Positions 7,604-16,931 of a stretch of DNA of 24,629 nt are shown one piece after another; within the stretch, counting starts at the first letter, position 1, and the number at the start of each line of letters is the position of its first letter. The translations under genes were made by a program, and so were the position numbers. The notes beneath the pieces were generated by a model. That model worked only from the letters and a program-made list of their open reading frames with translations, was not told the origin of the DNA and searched no databases. The stretch spans positions 1 through 24,629 of the forward strand of contig JBJKSO010000070.1 of assembly GCA_046703825.1 (NCBI GenBank). The letters run 5' to 3'. The DNA comes from JBJKSO01 sp046703825. Lineage in GTDB: Bacteria; Chloroflexota; Dormibacteria; Aeolococcales; Bog-877.

Positions 7604-9811
<2,208 letters not shown>

Positions 9812-10080
9812 TTCGCTCCTCCTAGATCAGTCTTCCCGCTGGCTTCCACTCGCCGTCGCCTCAACGCGCCAGCCGCCCAGCGCGGAACCGGCACCTCTCC
9901 CAGCGGCCGCGCCGGGCCGAAGCAGACCGGCTCAAGAAGGGCCTCCGCTGGGCCCACCGCTCCAGCCGGGGTCCTCCTCCGCCACAGACACAATAACCCG
10001 CTGTTCGCGCAGCCGGCCAAGGACCTCCTGGTTTGGCGAACCCCTAAGCCCGCTCCCAAGCGAGCCCGGGGCGGGCCGGC
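9812..10080 (-). promoter_or_regulatory. Upstream region of katG
   Basis: This 269-bp gap lies between the exchanger gene stop and the katG start, both on the minus strand. It holds the katG Shine-Dalgarno (9818-9823) and presumably its promoter. A weak candidate is TATTGT (minus strand, 9995-9990) with TTGGCC about 19 bp upstream of it; neither is compelling. I see no AT-rich Fur-type box and no convincing gene. Confidence 0.3.
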
Positions 10081-11070
10081 TCAGCGCGCGCCCAGCCCCA
10101 CCACCACCGCGTAGAGGGCGTAGAGGCCGAGTCCGGCCGGTGCCGTGATCCGGGCGTCGATGCCGCCGCGGAGGGTGGCCGCGGTCGCCACCAGCGCCCC
10201 TGCCAGCGTGATCACCGCCGCCAGGTAACCCAGCCCGGAGGGGTTCCAGGAGGTGAAGCAGAGTCCGACGATCCCGGGGATGGTGGCCTGGAAGGCCATG
10301 GCCCCGGCGACGTTGCCAAAGGCCAACGCGTCCAGGCGGCGGCGCACCCAAAGGGTTCCGATCAGCATCTCGGGAAGCTCGGTCGCGATTGGGACCAGCA
10401 GCAGGGCCAGCACCAGCGCCGCGACCCGCACCAGCTGCGCCGTCTGGTCGATCGCGCCCAAGAACAACTCGCTGGCCGCGACCAGGCCCACCACCGAGAG
10501 GAGCGCCTCCAGGCCAGCCAGCCAGTAGCCGGCCCGCGGACCCGGGGAGCGCCGCACGAGCCGGGGCAGGAGCAGCTGCTCGCCCTCGCCCGCGGTCTCC
10601 GCCTCCCCCGACATCAGGCGCCTGACGAAGTAGACGTAGAGCACAAACAGCACCGCCGCATCGAGGTAGCGCAGCGGTTGGGGCAGCAGCGTGCCCACCA
10701 TCAGCAGCGCGAAGCTCAGGCAGAAGGTGTCCAGCAACCGGCGGGCCGACCTCGCCTCGACCAGCAGCCGGGGCCGGCGGCTGATCAGCGCCGCCAGCGA
10801 GACCGCCCCCAGCCCCAGGGTGGCGAGCATGAAGGGCGCACCCAGGATCGAGCCGATCGCGGTCTGGTCGGCGTGCGGCCCCCTGGAGACCAAAGCCACC
10901 ACCGGGACGACGCTCTCGGGCAGGGCGGTTCCCAAGGCAGCCAGGAAGCCGCCAGTCATGGCGTGGCTCAGGCCCAGGTGACGCCCCAGCCACTCGGCCG
11001 AGTCGGTGAAGAGAAGCGCGGACGCCACCATCAGCACCAGCCCCGCGCCGAAGCCGAGCCCGAGCGGCAC
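10081..11070 (-). CDS. Sodium/calcium exchanger (CaCA) family membrane protein
   Basis: A 329-residue protein with about ten hydrophobic helices in two halves, the CaCA layout. The alpha-1 repeat contains G-T-A-L-P-E-S at residues 47-53 and the alpha-2 repeat contains A-T-E-L-P-E-M at 229-235, including the two central glutamates that coordinate cations (E52, E231/E234 region). The second repeat keeps A-F-G-N-V-A-G-A, but the first has A-I-G-S-I-L-G-A in place of the usual G-N-x-x-G-S-N, so the ion-binding site is asymmetric. A charged loop (about 152-180) joins the halves. The start is GTG, 6 nt after the NUDIX stop, and it is the last gene of the M50-NUDIX-exchanger operon. The transported ions are not certain. 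Confidence 0.87.
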   Translation of the reverse strand: MPLGLGFGAGLVLMVASALLFTDSAEWLGRHLGLSHAMTGGFLAALGTALPESVVPVVALVSRGPHADQTAIGSILGAPFMLATLGLGAVSLAALISRRPRLLVEARSARRLLDTFCLSFALLMVGTLLPQPLRYLDAAVLFVLYVYFVRRLMSGEAETAGEGEQLLLPRLVRRSPGPRAGYWLAGLEALLSVVGLVAASELFLGAIDQTAQLVRVAALVLALLLVPIATELPEMLIGTLWVRRRLDALAFGNVAGAMAFQATIPGIVGLCFTSWNPSGLGYLAAVITLAGALVATAATLRGGIDARITAPAGLGLYALYAVVVGLGAR

Positions 11071-11076
11071 CGTATC

Positions 11077-11586
11077 TCAGCGCCGGGCTGAGGAGCCCAC
11101 GCGTCCCTGCAGCTCGGCGGCGGTGCCGGCGGCGAGCGCCCATCCGTGCCTGAGCACGTGGTCCAGCCCCACCCGCTGGACCCGCTCCACCGGAGGGGCA
11201 GCGCCCTCGAGCGCGTCGGCGATCCGCTGTCGGAACCAGGGGAACAGGGAGTCGGGAAGGCGGCCAGGGTCGAAGAAATCCAACCGCCACGCCTCGCGGT
11301 TGACCCGGGCGGAGCCGCCAGCGATCCTGGCGCGAAAGACGGCGTCGGTGCCGCGGCGGATGCCCGTGAAGCGGTAGTAGCCGACCAGGCGCTGAACCTC
11401 GAGCTCGAGGCCGGTCTCCTCCAGGCTTTCCCGGCGGACGGTGGCGGCGGGATCCTCTCCGCGGTCGACGTGCCCACCTGGCGGCTCCCAGCCTGGCGGC
11501 CAGCGCCGGAACAGGAGCAACACCCTCCCCTGCTGGTCCAGGACCACCGCCTGCGCCGTCAGCAGCCTCAGGCCAGCGGAGAGCAA
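11077..11586 (-). CDS. NUDIX hydrolase
   Basis: A ~169-residue protein with a complete Nudix box: G38, E44, R52-E53, E56-E57 and G59 in the G-x5-E-x7-R-E-U-x-E-E-x-G-U pattern. This is the metal-binding and catalytic helix that hydrolyses nucleoside diphosphates linked to another moiety. Before it lies the expected beta strand A-Q-A-V-V-L-D-Q-Q-G-R-V-L-L-L. The C-terminal part (about 100-169) is unusual and not recognised. No ATG exists at the N-terminus. The TTG at 11586 is the best start; it overlaps the end of the M50 gene by 19 nt, suggesting translational coupling. A GTG slightly downstream (in A-Q-A-V-V) would cut into the first strand. The substrate is unknown. Confidence 0.88.
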   Translation of the reverse strand: MLSAGLRLLTAQAVVLDQQGRVLLLFRRWPPGWEPPGGHVDRGEDPAATVRRESLEETGLELEVQRLVGYYRFTGIRRGTDAVFRARIAGGSARVNREAWRLDFFDPGRLPDSLFPWFRQRIADALEGAAPPVERVQRVGLDHVLRHGWALAAGTAAELQGRVGSSARR

Positions 11587-12356
11587 GGGTTGGCCAAGGC
11601 GGTCGAGAGTCCTGCGGTGTTGCTGGTGAACAGGTAGTAGATGCTGGGGAAGAAGGCGGGCGGCTGGGGCCCGGTCACCACCCAGCTCCAGAGCCAGTTG
11701 GCAGCTCCGGTGATCGGCGCTCCGATGAAGCTGTTGCCGTTGGTGGCGGCGGGCAGGAAGAAAAAGAGCAGGATCGCCACGGCGACGATGACGCCGCTGT
11801 GGGCGTCGATCCACTGGAAAATCCCGGGAAAGGTGCCGCGGAAGAGACCTTCCAGCACCCGATAGCCGTCCAGGGGCGGAATCGGGATGAGGTTGAACAC
11901 GAAGAGGATGACGTTGACGAAGAACCCCTCGGTGAGGAACCAGTAGATGAACCCCACCGGGGACAGGTTGAAGCTCGGGATCAGGCACGCGCGCACCGAC
12001 GGGTTCGCGATCGTGACCAGGTGGAGCAACACGCCGAACACCGCCGCCAGCAAGAGGTTGCTGAGCGGCCCGGCGAACGCCAGCCAGGCGCGCTGCCAGC
12101 CCTTGCGCACGTACATGGGGTTGAACACCACCGGACGGGCGAAGCCGAAGCCGAACACCAGCAGCGCCACCAGCCCCACCGGGTGGATCTGCTCGGCCGG
12201 GTTGAGGCTGAGCCGGCCCTGGGCACGCGGGAGCGGATCGCCGTACCCGGTGGCCACCAGGGCGTGGCAGAGCTCGTGAACGGTGAAGCCCAGGGCGATC
12301 CCGGGCAGGGCGAAGATGATCAGGACCAGGTAGAACTCGAGCCCGCTCCCCAGCAC
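11568..12356 (-). CDS. M50 (site-2 protease-type) membrane metalloprotease
   Basis: A 262-residue multi-pass membrane protein with both M50 catalytic motifs. H-E-L-C-H at residues 27-31 (in the first membrane helix) gives the zinc-binding His pair and catalytic Glu, and N-L-I-P-I-P-P-L-D-G at 155-164 supplies the third ligand D163. Four to six hydrophobic segments are visible. Such proteases cut within membrane helices or act as housekeeping zinc proteases. No PDZ or CBS domain is present, as in the minimal YwhC/Rv-type M50 group. The GTG start at 12356 is the first in frame after a TGA 9 nt upstream. It leads an operon with NUDIX and exchanger genes. Confidence 0.92.
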   Translation of the reverse strand: MLGSGLEFYLVLIIFALPGIALGFTVHELCHALVATGYGDPLPRAQGRLSLNPAEQIHPVGLVALLVFGFGFARPVVFNPMYVRKGWQRAWLAFAGPLSNLLLAAVFGVLLHLVTIANPSVRACLIPSFNLSPVGFIYWFLTEGFFVNVILFVFNLIPIPPLDGYRVLEGLFRGTFPGIFQWIDAHSGVIVAVAILLFFFLPAATNGNSFIGAPITGAANWLWSWVVTGPQPPAFFPSIYYLFTSNTAGLSTALANPCSPLA

Positions 12357-12831
12357 CGGCGGTCAGGCCCCGCTCACGCGGCGGCTCCGGACCTTCCGCC
12401 CGCGGCAACTGCGAACGTTGGGAGCGCGGCGAGGGCCATTCGGGAGCACTGGCCCGACAACATAGCGCACAAGCGCTGGGCGGATCCCGTCCGGGCCGGC
12501 TCCGGGGGCACCGCCGGGCCGCGCGGGACAAGGTGGGAGTGGACTTCGGCCGCTCCGGCGGTGTGACGTCCGCACCTTGCATCCTCTGCCCCTAAGGGTC
12601 CCAGGAGTCGCTGGTAGACAGCGGCGGAGTGGTGATCGTGGCAGCGACCTGGCCGGAACCTGAGCCGGATTCGACGATCGCGGTGAGGAGCCCCAGCTCC
12701 GGCAGCGGCTGAGAACCGCCTCCACACCGCCGCCGATGAGGACTGGGCGACGATCGCGCTGCAGTCGGCGACCGAACAGAGCTGGCCCGGGCACGGAACA
12801 CCGGCGGCCGCGAGCAGCCCCGAAGTCGGCC
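12357..12831. other. 475-bp gap with no convincing gene
   Basis: Reading frames here are Arg/Pro-rich and have no recognisable domain or Shine-Dalgarno. A long-range inverted repeat is present: CACCGCCGG (12509-12517) and CCGGCGGTG (12555-12563), separated by 37 nt. The region must carry the terminator of the ArsA cluster and the promoter of the M50 operon, but neither is clear. Confidence 0.4.
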
Positions 12832-13062
12832 TCAGTCGACGTGGATCTTGCGCGGGCGGCGCCGATGTCCCTTGGCGGCCCCCCCGCGCCGGTGCTCAAT
12901 AGCCGCCAAAGCGGCCAGGAACAACTCCCGCTGGGCTTTGAACAGGTGGGCCCGGGATTCCGGCGGCACCAGCTCGCCGAGCTGGCGGGCGGCCTCGGCG
13001 ACCACCTCCGCGGCGGCGCGCGTCGCCCACTCGCCGGCGCGCTCCAGCTCAGATCGGTCCAT
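12832..13062 (-). CDS. 76-aa protein translationally coupled to ArsA
   Basis: The ATG overlaps the ArsA stop by one base (TGATG), so ribosomes finishing ArsA can restart here. The 76-residue product is mostly predicted amphipathic helix (E-L-E-R-A-G-E-W-A-T-R-A-A-A-E-V-V-A-E-A-A-R-Q-L, then S-R-A-H-L-F-K-A-Q-R-E-L-F-L-A-A-L-A-A-I) and ends in a strongly basic tail (K-G-H-R-R-R-P-R-K). No known family is recognised, and no signal peptide or membrane helix is present. The tight coupling suggests it works with the ATPase, possibly as a subunit or nucleic-acid/membrane-binding adaptor; that role is inference. Third-position GC is high throughout, consistent with a real gene. Confidence 0.75.
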   Translation of the reverse strand: MDRSELERAGEWATRAAAEVVAEAARQLGELVPPESRAHLFKAQRELFLAALAAIEHRRGGAAKGHRRRPRKIHVD

Positions 13063-14231
13063 CAGCGCGCCCTGCCGAAGTGAATCGCCAAACGCCCATC
13101 CGCCAGGTGGGCGTTGGTGGTGGTCTTGCCCCGCAGCACCCGGGGCAGCGAGATCTCCCGCTTGTACGGACCCACGGAGACGTAGAGCTCCTCGTCCCGC
13201 TGGGTCAGATCCACCTCCTCCTTGCTGGTGAAGGGGAGATCCAAGGACAGTACGTACTCGTCCCCAACCTTGGTCAGCGACTGCGGCTTGGCGGCGTAGA
13301 AGATCTCGCTGGGGTCGCGTTCGCCGAACAAGGCATCGGCCAGCTCGCCGAGCTGCTCCACCCCGACGATCTCGTGGTCGAAGAGGCGTGAGTGGAGGAT
13401 TGGCAGGGGCGAGAAGGTCGACTCCACCTGTTCCTGGTAGCGGCTTTGGACCCGGCGCCAGTCGGCGAAGTACCCGTCGCCGACCGCCTCCGGCAAGACC
13501 CGGTTCACCAGGATGGCGTCCACCTGGTAGTTGTAGAGGTTGAGGTAGGTGAAAGCCCGCTGCGCCTCCTTGATCACCATCTTTTCGAGATTGAGGACTA
13601 TCCGCACCGTGCAATTGCGGTCGTCGCTCAGCACCTCCTTCATCGAGTCCAGGTCCACCAGCAGGTCCCGGACCGAGGAGTAGATCTCGTCGGCCGGCAG
13701 GGGGATGCTGAGAAACGGCTGCACCACCGGCCGCGCAACCCGCATCACCTTGCGCTCGATGGGAAAGATCCGGTTGAGATACCAGCGGGCGACGTCGGGG
13801 AAGGCCAGCAGCTGCAGGGTCTCCCCGGTGGGGGCGCAGTCGACCACCAGCACGTCGAACTCGCCGCGCTGCGCGTGCCGGCGGATCCACATCAAGCTGG
13901 CGATCTCCTCCATCCCCGGCGGTGTGGCCAGCTCCTCGGCGATGATGTCGTCCACCCCCTGCGAGTTGAACAGCGCGGCCAGGTAGCCGTGGATCCGCTC
14001 CCAGTGGCTCTCCATCTCGTGGAGCGCGTTGACCTCCTGGGCAAAGAGGCGGTCGGTGACCTGGACCGGGTCGGGCGACAAATCCTGGTCTAGGGAGTCA
14101 CCCAGGCTGTGGGCGGGGTCGGTGGACATCACCAGAGTGCGCAGGCCCCGCTTGGCACAGGCGCAGGCGGTCGCCGCGGCCACCGTGGTCTTCCCCACCC
14201 CACCCTTGCCGGTGTAGAGGATTACGCGCAT
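13062..14231 (-). CDS. ArsA/Get3-type ATPase with C-terminal Hsp20-like domain
   Basis: A 389-residue deviant-Walker P-loop ATPase. G-K-G-G-V-G-K-T at residues 8-15 has the signature lysine (K9) of the MinD/ArsA/Get3 class. S-T-D-P-A-H-S-L at 36-43 is the switch I region, and D-C-A-P-T-G-E-T at 131-138 is the ArsA/Get3 switch II signature. Residues about 318-389 form a beta-rich Hsp20/alpha-crystallin-like tail (Y-V-L-S-L-D-L-P-F, E-L-Y-V-S-V-G, R-E-I-S-L-P, G-R-L-A-I-H-F). No C-x-x-C zinc motif of eukaryotic Get3 is present. No arsenic genes are nearby, so arsenite export is unlikely. Eukaryotic Get3 targets tail-anchored proteins; the gene just upstream encodes such a protein. The ATG has a TATACT box 8 nt upstream and no Shine-Dalgarno. 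Confidence 0.94.
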   Translation of the reverse strand: MRVILYTGKGGVGKTTVAAATACACAKRGLRTLVMSTDPAHSLGDSLDQDLSPDPVQVTDRLFAQEVNALHEMESHWERIHGYLAALFNSQGVDDIIAEELATPPGMEEIASLMWIRRHAQRGEFDVLVVDCAPTGETLQLLAFPDVARWYLNRIFPIERKVMRVARPVVQPFLSIPLPADEIYSSVRDLLVDLDSMKEVLSDDRNCTVRIVLNLEKMVIKEAQRAFTYLNLYNYQVDAILVNRVLPEAVGDGYFADWRRVQSRYQEQVESTFSPLPILHSRLFDHEIVGVEQLGELADALFGERDPSEIFYAAKPQSLTKVGDEYVLSLDLPFTSKEEVDLTQRDEELYVSVGPYKREISLPRVLRGKTTTNAHLADGRLAIHFGRAR

Positions 14232-14239
14232 TCCGGGCG

Positions 14240-14269
14240 AGTATATGGTGAGTTCAAGCTAGCGCCCAA
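14240..14269 (-). promoter_or_regulatory. Leaderless promoter of the ArsA-type gene
   Basis: On the minus strand TTGGGC (14269-14264) and TATACT (14245-14240) are separated by 18 bp, and TATACT ends 8 nt before the ATG at 14231. No Shine-Dalgarno lies between, so transcription should start at or beside the ATG. ArsA can therefore be transcribed independently of the tail-anchored protein gene upstream. Confidence 0.6.
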
Positions 14270-14279
14270 GCCGGGTGGC

Positions 14280-14837
14280 CTAGCGCAGGAAGAAGAAGCC
14301 GGCGATCACCAGGACCAGCATGATCGCCGAGACCCAGGCCACCCGGCGCAGGTCCAGGCCCAGATAGGGGGTGCGGTCCATCGGCACCGCCGGGCTCTCG
14401 TCTAGGGGCTCGAGCAGCGCCTCCTGCTGGCGGCGGCGCTCGGCCCGGCCGGTGACGCGGGGTTCCCGGCGGGGCAGGAAGGACGGGGCCGGCTCGGCCG
14501 CCCGGCTCGGCTGGGGACGAGTCGGCAGGAACGACTGCGCAGAGGGGGCGGCCGGCTGCTCGCGTGCGGGCGCCGACGCTCCGACCGGGGTCTGCTCTTC
14601 AGCGTCCGGGCCGGGCTCCGCCGCCGGGAGTGACTCCGCCGCCTGGGAGCCGCGATTGGGGGCGGTGGCACCGCCCCGCCGGGGCAGGTACGAGCCGGCC
14701 TCCGGGGAGCTGGGGGGAGACTGGGGGGCCGCCTCGTCGGTGGTGACGGGAGCAGGAGCTTGGGGCTGGCGTGCCGCTGGCGCTGGCGGCCGACGCTGCG
14801 GACCAGCCGCCCGTCGCCTGGACTTTCTGGTGGGCAT
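14280..14837 (-). CDS. Proline-rich protein with single C-terminal membrane anchor
   Basis: A 185-residue protein. Residues 1-160 are low-complexity, rich in Pro, Ala, Arg and Gln, with a basic start (R-K-S-R-R-R). A short motif S-[FY]-L-P-x-R occurs three times: 49-54, 102-107 and 119-124. The only hydrophobic segment is about residues 166-184 (V-A-W-V-S-A-I-M-L-V-L-V-I-A-G-F-F-F-L), followed by just one Arg before the stop. With no signal peptide, this is the topology of a tail-anchored protein: cytosolic body and C-terminal membrane helix inserted after translation. It lies 48 nt upstream of the Get3-type ATPase on the same strand. The ATG has GGAG 7 nt upstream. No known family is recognised. 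Confidence 0.78.
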   Translation of the reverse strand: MPTRKSRRRAAGPQRRPPAPAARQPQAPAPVTTDEAAPQSPPSSPEAGSYLPRRGGATAPNRGSQAAESLPAAEPGPDAEEQTPVGASAPAREQPAAPSAQSFLPTRPQPSRAAEPAPSFLPRREPRVTGRAERRRQQEALLEPLDESPAVPMDRTPYLGLDLRRVAWVSAIMLVLVIAGFFFLR

Positions 14838-15000
14838 TAGAGGCTCCGATTCGGGAGGTCCCCAGCCGGGCCGGGGACAGGCGGCGCCATCTTACCGAGA
14901 TCGCCGGAGGCAATCGGCGCCGGACGAAGTGCAGGCAGCGAGCACCAGCGGGAGGGGTCAGCTTGGCGAAGGAGGGGGACGAAGTAGTGCCGATGCCCAC

Positions 15001-15048
15001 TGCCTGCGTGGGCGATGTGTGTGGGGCCACATCTTGTGCCCGCAGGCA
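15001..15048. other. Long imperfect stem-loop in the gap 14838-15123
   Basis: Three helices stack: TGCCTGC (15001-15007) with GCAGGCA (15042-15048), GGGC (15010-15013) with GCCC (15038-15041), and GATGTG (15014-15019) with CACATC (15028-15033), 17 bp in total with an 8-nt loop and two small bulges. It lies between the stop of the GNAT gene and the start of the tail-anchored protein gene, both minus strand. It could end the GNAT transcript or structure the leader of the next one. No U-tract follows on either strand. The rest of this 286-bp gap shows nothing clear. Confidence 0.5.
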
Positions 15049-15123
15049 ATTCAACCACACAATGTTGGGTCCGACAAGCCTAGATGACTGCTTGTATCGC
15101 TGGTGGACAGGCCCCCGTCGGGA

Positions 15124-15921
15124 TCAGGCGGAGGCGAAGTATGGCCAGCGCTCGATCTCGGCGAAGCCCAGCCGCCGGTACAGGGAGAGCGACTCCCAGG
15201 TCGACTGCAGGAACGCCCATCCTGCCCCCTCGCGGATGCAGGCGGCGGTGATGGCGCCGCCGTAGCCACGCCGCCGGTGGGAGGGCAGCGTGGCGACGTC
15301 GTATACCCCCACCTTCCCTTCCAGAACGATGGCCATGGCGGTGGTGACCGCGGCCCCACCCCCGGTCTCTCCCACCAACACCCGGATCCGCTCGTGGCCG
15401 AGCAGCTCGTCCGGGTACAGGCGCTGGATCAGCCCCGGCTCAGCCCCGAAGGCCGCTGCCACGATCCTGCCGTGCAGGGCGCCCTCGTCCGGCGCCAGCC
15501 GCCGCAGCGTCAGCTCGGAGTGCGCCGCCAGCCCGCCGAGTCTCTCCGCCCGGGGCAGGGCGAGCAGCTGCAGCTCCCCGGCGCGGCGGAGCCGGAAGCG
15601 GCGCGCCAACCGGCGGAGCTGCAGGTGAGCGCCGGGACGCCCCTGCAAAGAGTGGGGCAACCCCCGCGCGGCCAGCTCGGCTAGCGCCATGGAGACACCG
15701 GCGGGATCGGGATTCGCCTCGGACGAGATCACGGCGTTGAGGTTGGCTGCCGGGGCACCGCTCATCGCTAGCAGAACGCCGGCCCGGCGTTCGGTCCGCC
15801 CCCCGGTAAAGGCGCGGGCGTAGGTTTCCAAGCCCTCGGCGGCGGCGGCGGCCACCAGGTCGGCTGGGGACGGCCGGCGGCCACGCCCGGGGCGGGATCG
15901 AGGGGTCAGCACCCCAACCAT
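15124..15921 (-). CDS. GNAT-family N-acetyltransferase
   Basis: A 265-residue protein from the ATG at 15921. The C-terminal GNAT domain (about 137-260) shows strand V-G-V-Y-D-V-A-T-L-P followed by the acetyl-CoA pyrophosphate-binding loop R-R-R-G-Y-G-G (216-222) and helix A-I-T-A-A-C-I-R-E-G, then the terminal S-L-Y-R-R-L-G-F motif. Residues 1-130 form a second domain, possibly a degenerate GNAT repeat (A-L-A-E-L-A-A-R-G-L-P-H-S-L). The protein transfers acetyl groups from acetyl-CoA to an unknown amine. The open frame extends further upstream but would overlap the divergent AKR gene, so the ATG is preferred; its Shine-Dalgarno (GGCAGG) is too close and weak. Confidence 0.87.
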   Translation of the reverse strand: MVGVLTPRSRPGRGRRPSPADLVAAAAAEGLETYARAFTGGRTERRAGVLLAMSGAPAANLNAVISSEANPDPAGVSMALAELAARGLPHSLQGRPGAHLQLRRLARRFRLRRAGELQLLALPRAERLGGLAAHSELTLRRLAPDEGALHGRIVAAAFGAEPGLIQRLYPDELLGHERIRVLVGETGGGAAVTTAMAIVLEGKVGVYDVATLPSHRRRGYGGAITAACIREGAGWAFLQSTWESLSLYRRLGFAEIERWPYFASA

Positions 15922-16026
15922 CCTGCCGGAAGCGGGCAGCCCCGGCGCCGGGGACGCACCGGTCCACCTGATGCAAGCTCTGGCCGCCGCGGAAGCAGGT
16001 ACGGAAGCGGGAAGCTCCGGGTCATC

Positions 16027-16032
16027 TAACCT
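16027..16032 (+). promoter_or_regulatory. Leaderless -10 box of the second aldo/keto reductase gene
   Basis: TAACCT ends 7 nt before the ATG at 16040 and no Shine-Dalgarno intervenes. No clear -35 is visible. The spacing matches the other TANNNT-ATG arrangements in this window. Confidence 0.4.
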
Positions 16033-16039
16033 GGATGGC

Positions 16040-16900
16040 ATGAGCGCGCAGACCTCCACGCTGGACCGCTTTGCCCTGGGCGGCAACTTGCCGGTCCGCC
16101 GGCTGGGCTTCGGCAGCATGCAGCTTCCCGGTCCCGGGGTCTGGGGTGAGCCGCGAGACCGGGAGGCGGCGGTGCACGTACTCCGCCGAGCGGTGGAGCT
16201 CGGGGTCGAGCTGATCGACACCGCCGACTCCTACGGCCCCGAGGTGGCGGAGCGGCTGATCGCGCAGGCGCTTCACCCCTATCCCCCGGAGCTGGTGATC
16301 GCCACCAAGGCGGGGCTGCTCCGGACCGGCCCCAATCAGTGGCACCCACTGGGTCGCCCGGCGTACCTGCGGCAGCAGTGCGAGCTGAGCCTACGCCGGC
16401 TGCGTCTGGAGAGAATCGGCCTCTACCAGCTGCACCGCATCGATCCCGAGGTGCCGCTGGAGGACCAGGTGGGCACCCTGGCCGAACTGCGACGCGAGGG
16501 CAAGATCCAGCACGTCGGCCTCTCCGAGGTGAGCGTCGCCGAGATCGAGCGCGCGGGTCGGGTCACGCCGATCGCATCGGTCCAGAACCGGTACAACCTG
16601 GTCGATCGCGAGAGCGAGGCGGTACTCGACCACTGCCAGACCCAGAATCTGGGATTCATCCCCTGGTTCCCGCTGGCGACCGGCGCGATCGCCCGGCCGG
16701 GTTCTGCCCTGTCCAGGCTGGCTGAGGAGCTGGGCTCCAGTCCTGCCCAAATCGCCATCGCGTGGCTGCTGCAGCGCTCCCCGGTCATGCTGCCCATACC
16801 CGGCACCGCCTCGGTGCAGCACCTGGAAGAGAACATGGCGGCCGAGGCGCTGCAGCTCACCGAGCGGCAGCTGGCCGAGCTGGACCGGCTGGCGGGTTAG
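16040..16900 (+). CDS. Aldo/keto reductase (second copy, compact type)
   Basis: A 286-residue AKR-superfamily oxidoreductase. The catalytic tetrad is D60 and Y65 (L-I-D-T-A-D-S-Y), K90 (I-A-T-K) and H132 (Y-Q-L-H). The fold markers L-G-F-G-S-M-Q-L near the start, G-K-I-Q-H-V-G-L-S-E, and the C-terminal cofactor loop P-I-P-G-T-A-S-V-Q-H-L-E-E-N are all present. It is clearly distinct from the 340-residue AKR at 6513 and is closer to the compact YdbC/pyridoxal reductase-like group (tentative). The ATG at 16040 is chosen because of the -10 box 7 nt upstream; the frame is open further 5' to 15971 but that extension is low-complexity. It is divergent from the GNAT gene and ends 31 nt from the convergent ychF stop. 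Confidence 0.92.
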   Translation: MSAQTSTLDRFALGGNLPVRRLGFGSMQLPGPGVWGEPRDREAAVHVLRRAVELGVELIDTADSYGPEVAERLIAQALHPYPPELVIATKAGLLRTGPNQWHPLGRPAYLRQQCELSLRRLRLERIGLYQLHRIDPEVPLEDQVGTLAELRREGKIQHVGLSEVSVAEIERAGRVTPIASVQNRYNLVDRESEAVLDHCQTQNLGFIPWFPLATGAIARPGSALSRLAEELGSSPAQIAIAWLLQRSPVMLPIPGTASVQHLEENMAAEALQLTERQLAELDRLAG

Positions 16901-16931
16901 GCCAAGCGGAGACCCGGCTCCGGCCGCCCTC

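Noticed and set aside
12363..12899. 178-codon minus-strand frame between the ArsA cluster and the M50 gene
   Set aside because: Arg/Pro/Ser-rich, overlaps the well-supported 76-aa gene, and has no domain or ribosome binding site.
13062..14231. Arsenite-efflux ATPase as the function of the ArsA-type gene
   Set aside because: No arsB, arsD or arsC nearby, a single ATPase half instead of the duplicated arsenite-pump form, and an Hsp20-like tail; the ArsR-type gene at 4105 is far away and linked to an MFS pump.
14328..14693. Sortase or LPxTG-type anchor in the proline-rich protein
   Set aside because: The repeated motif is S-[FY]-L-P-x-R, not LPxTG, and there is no signal peptide.
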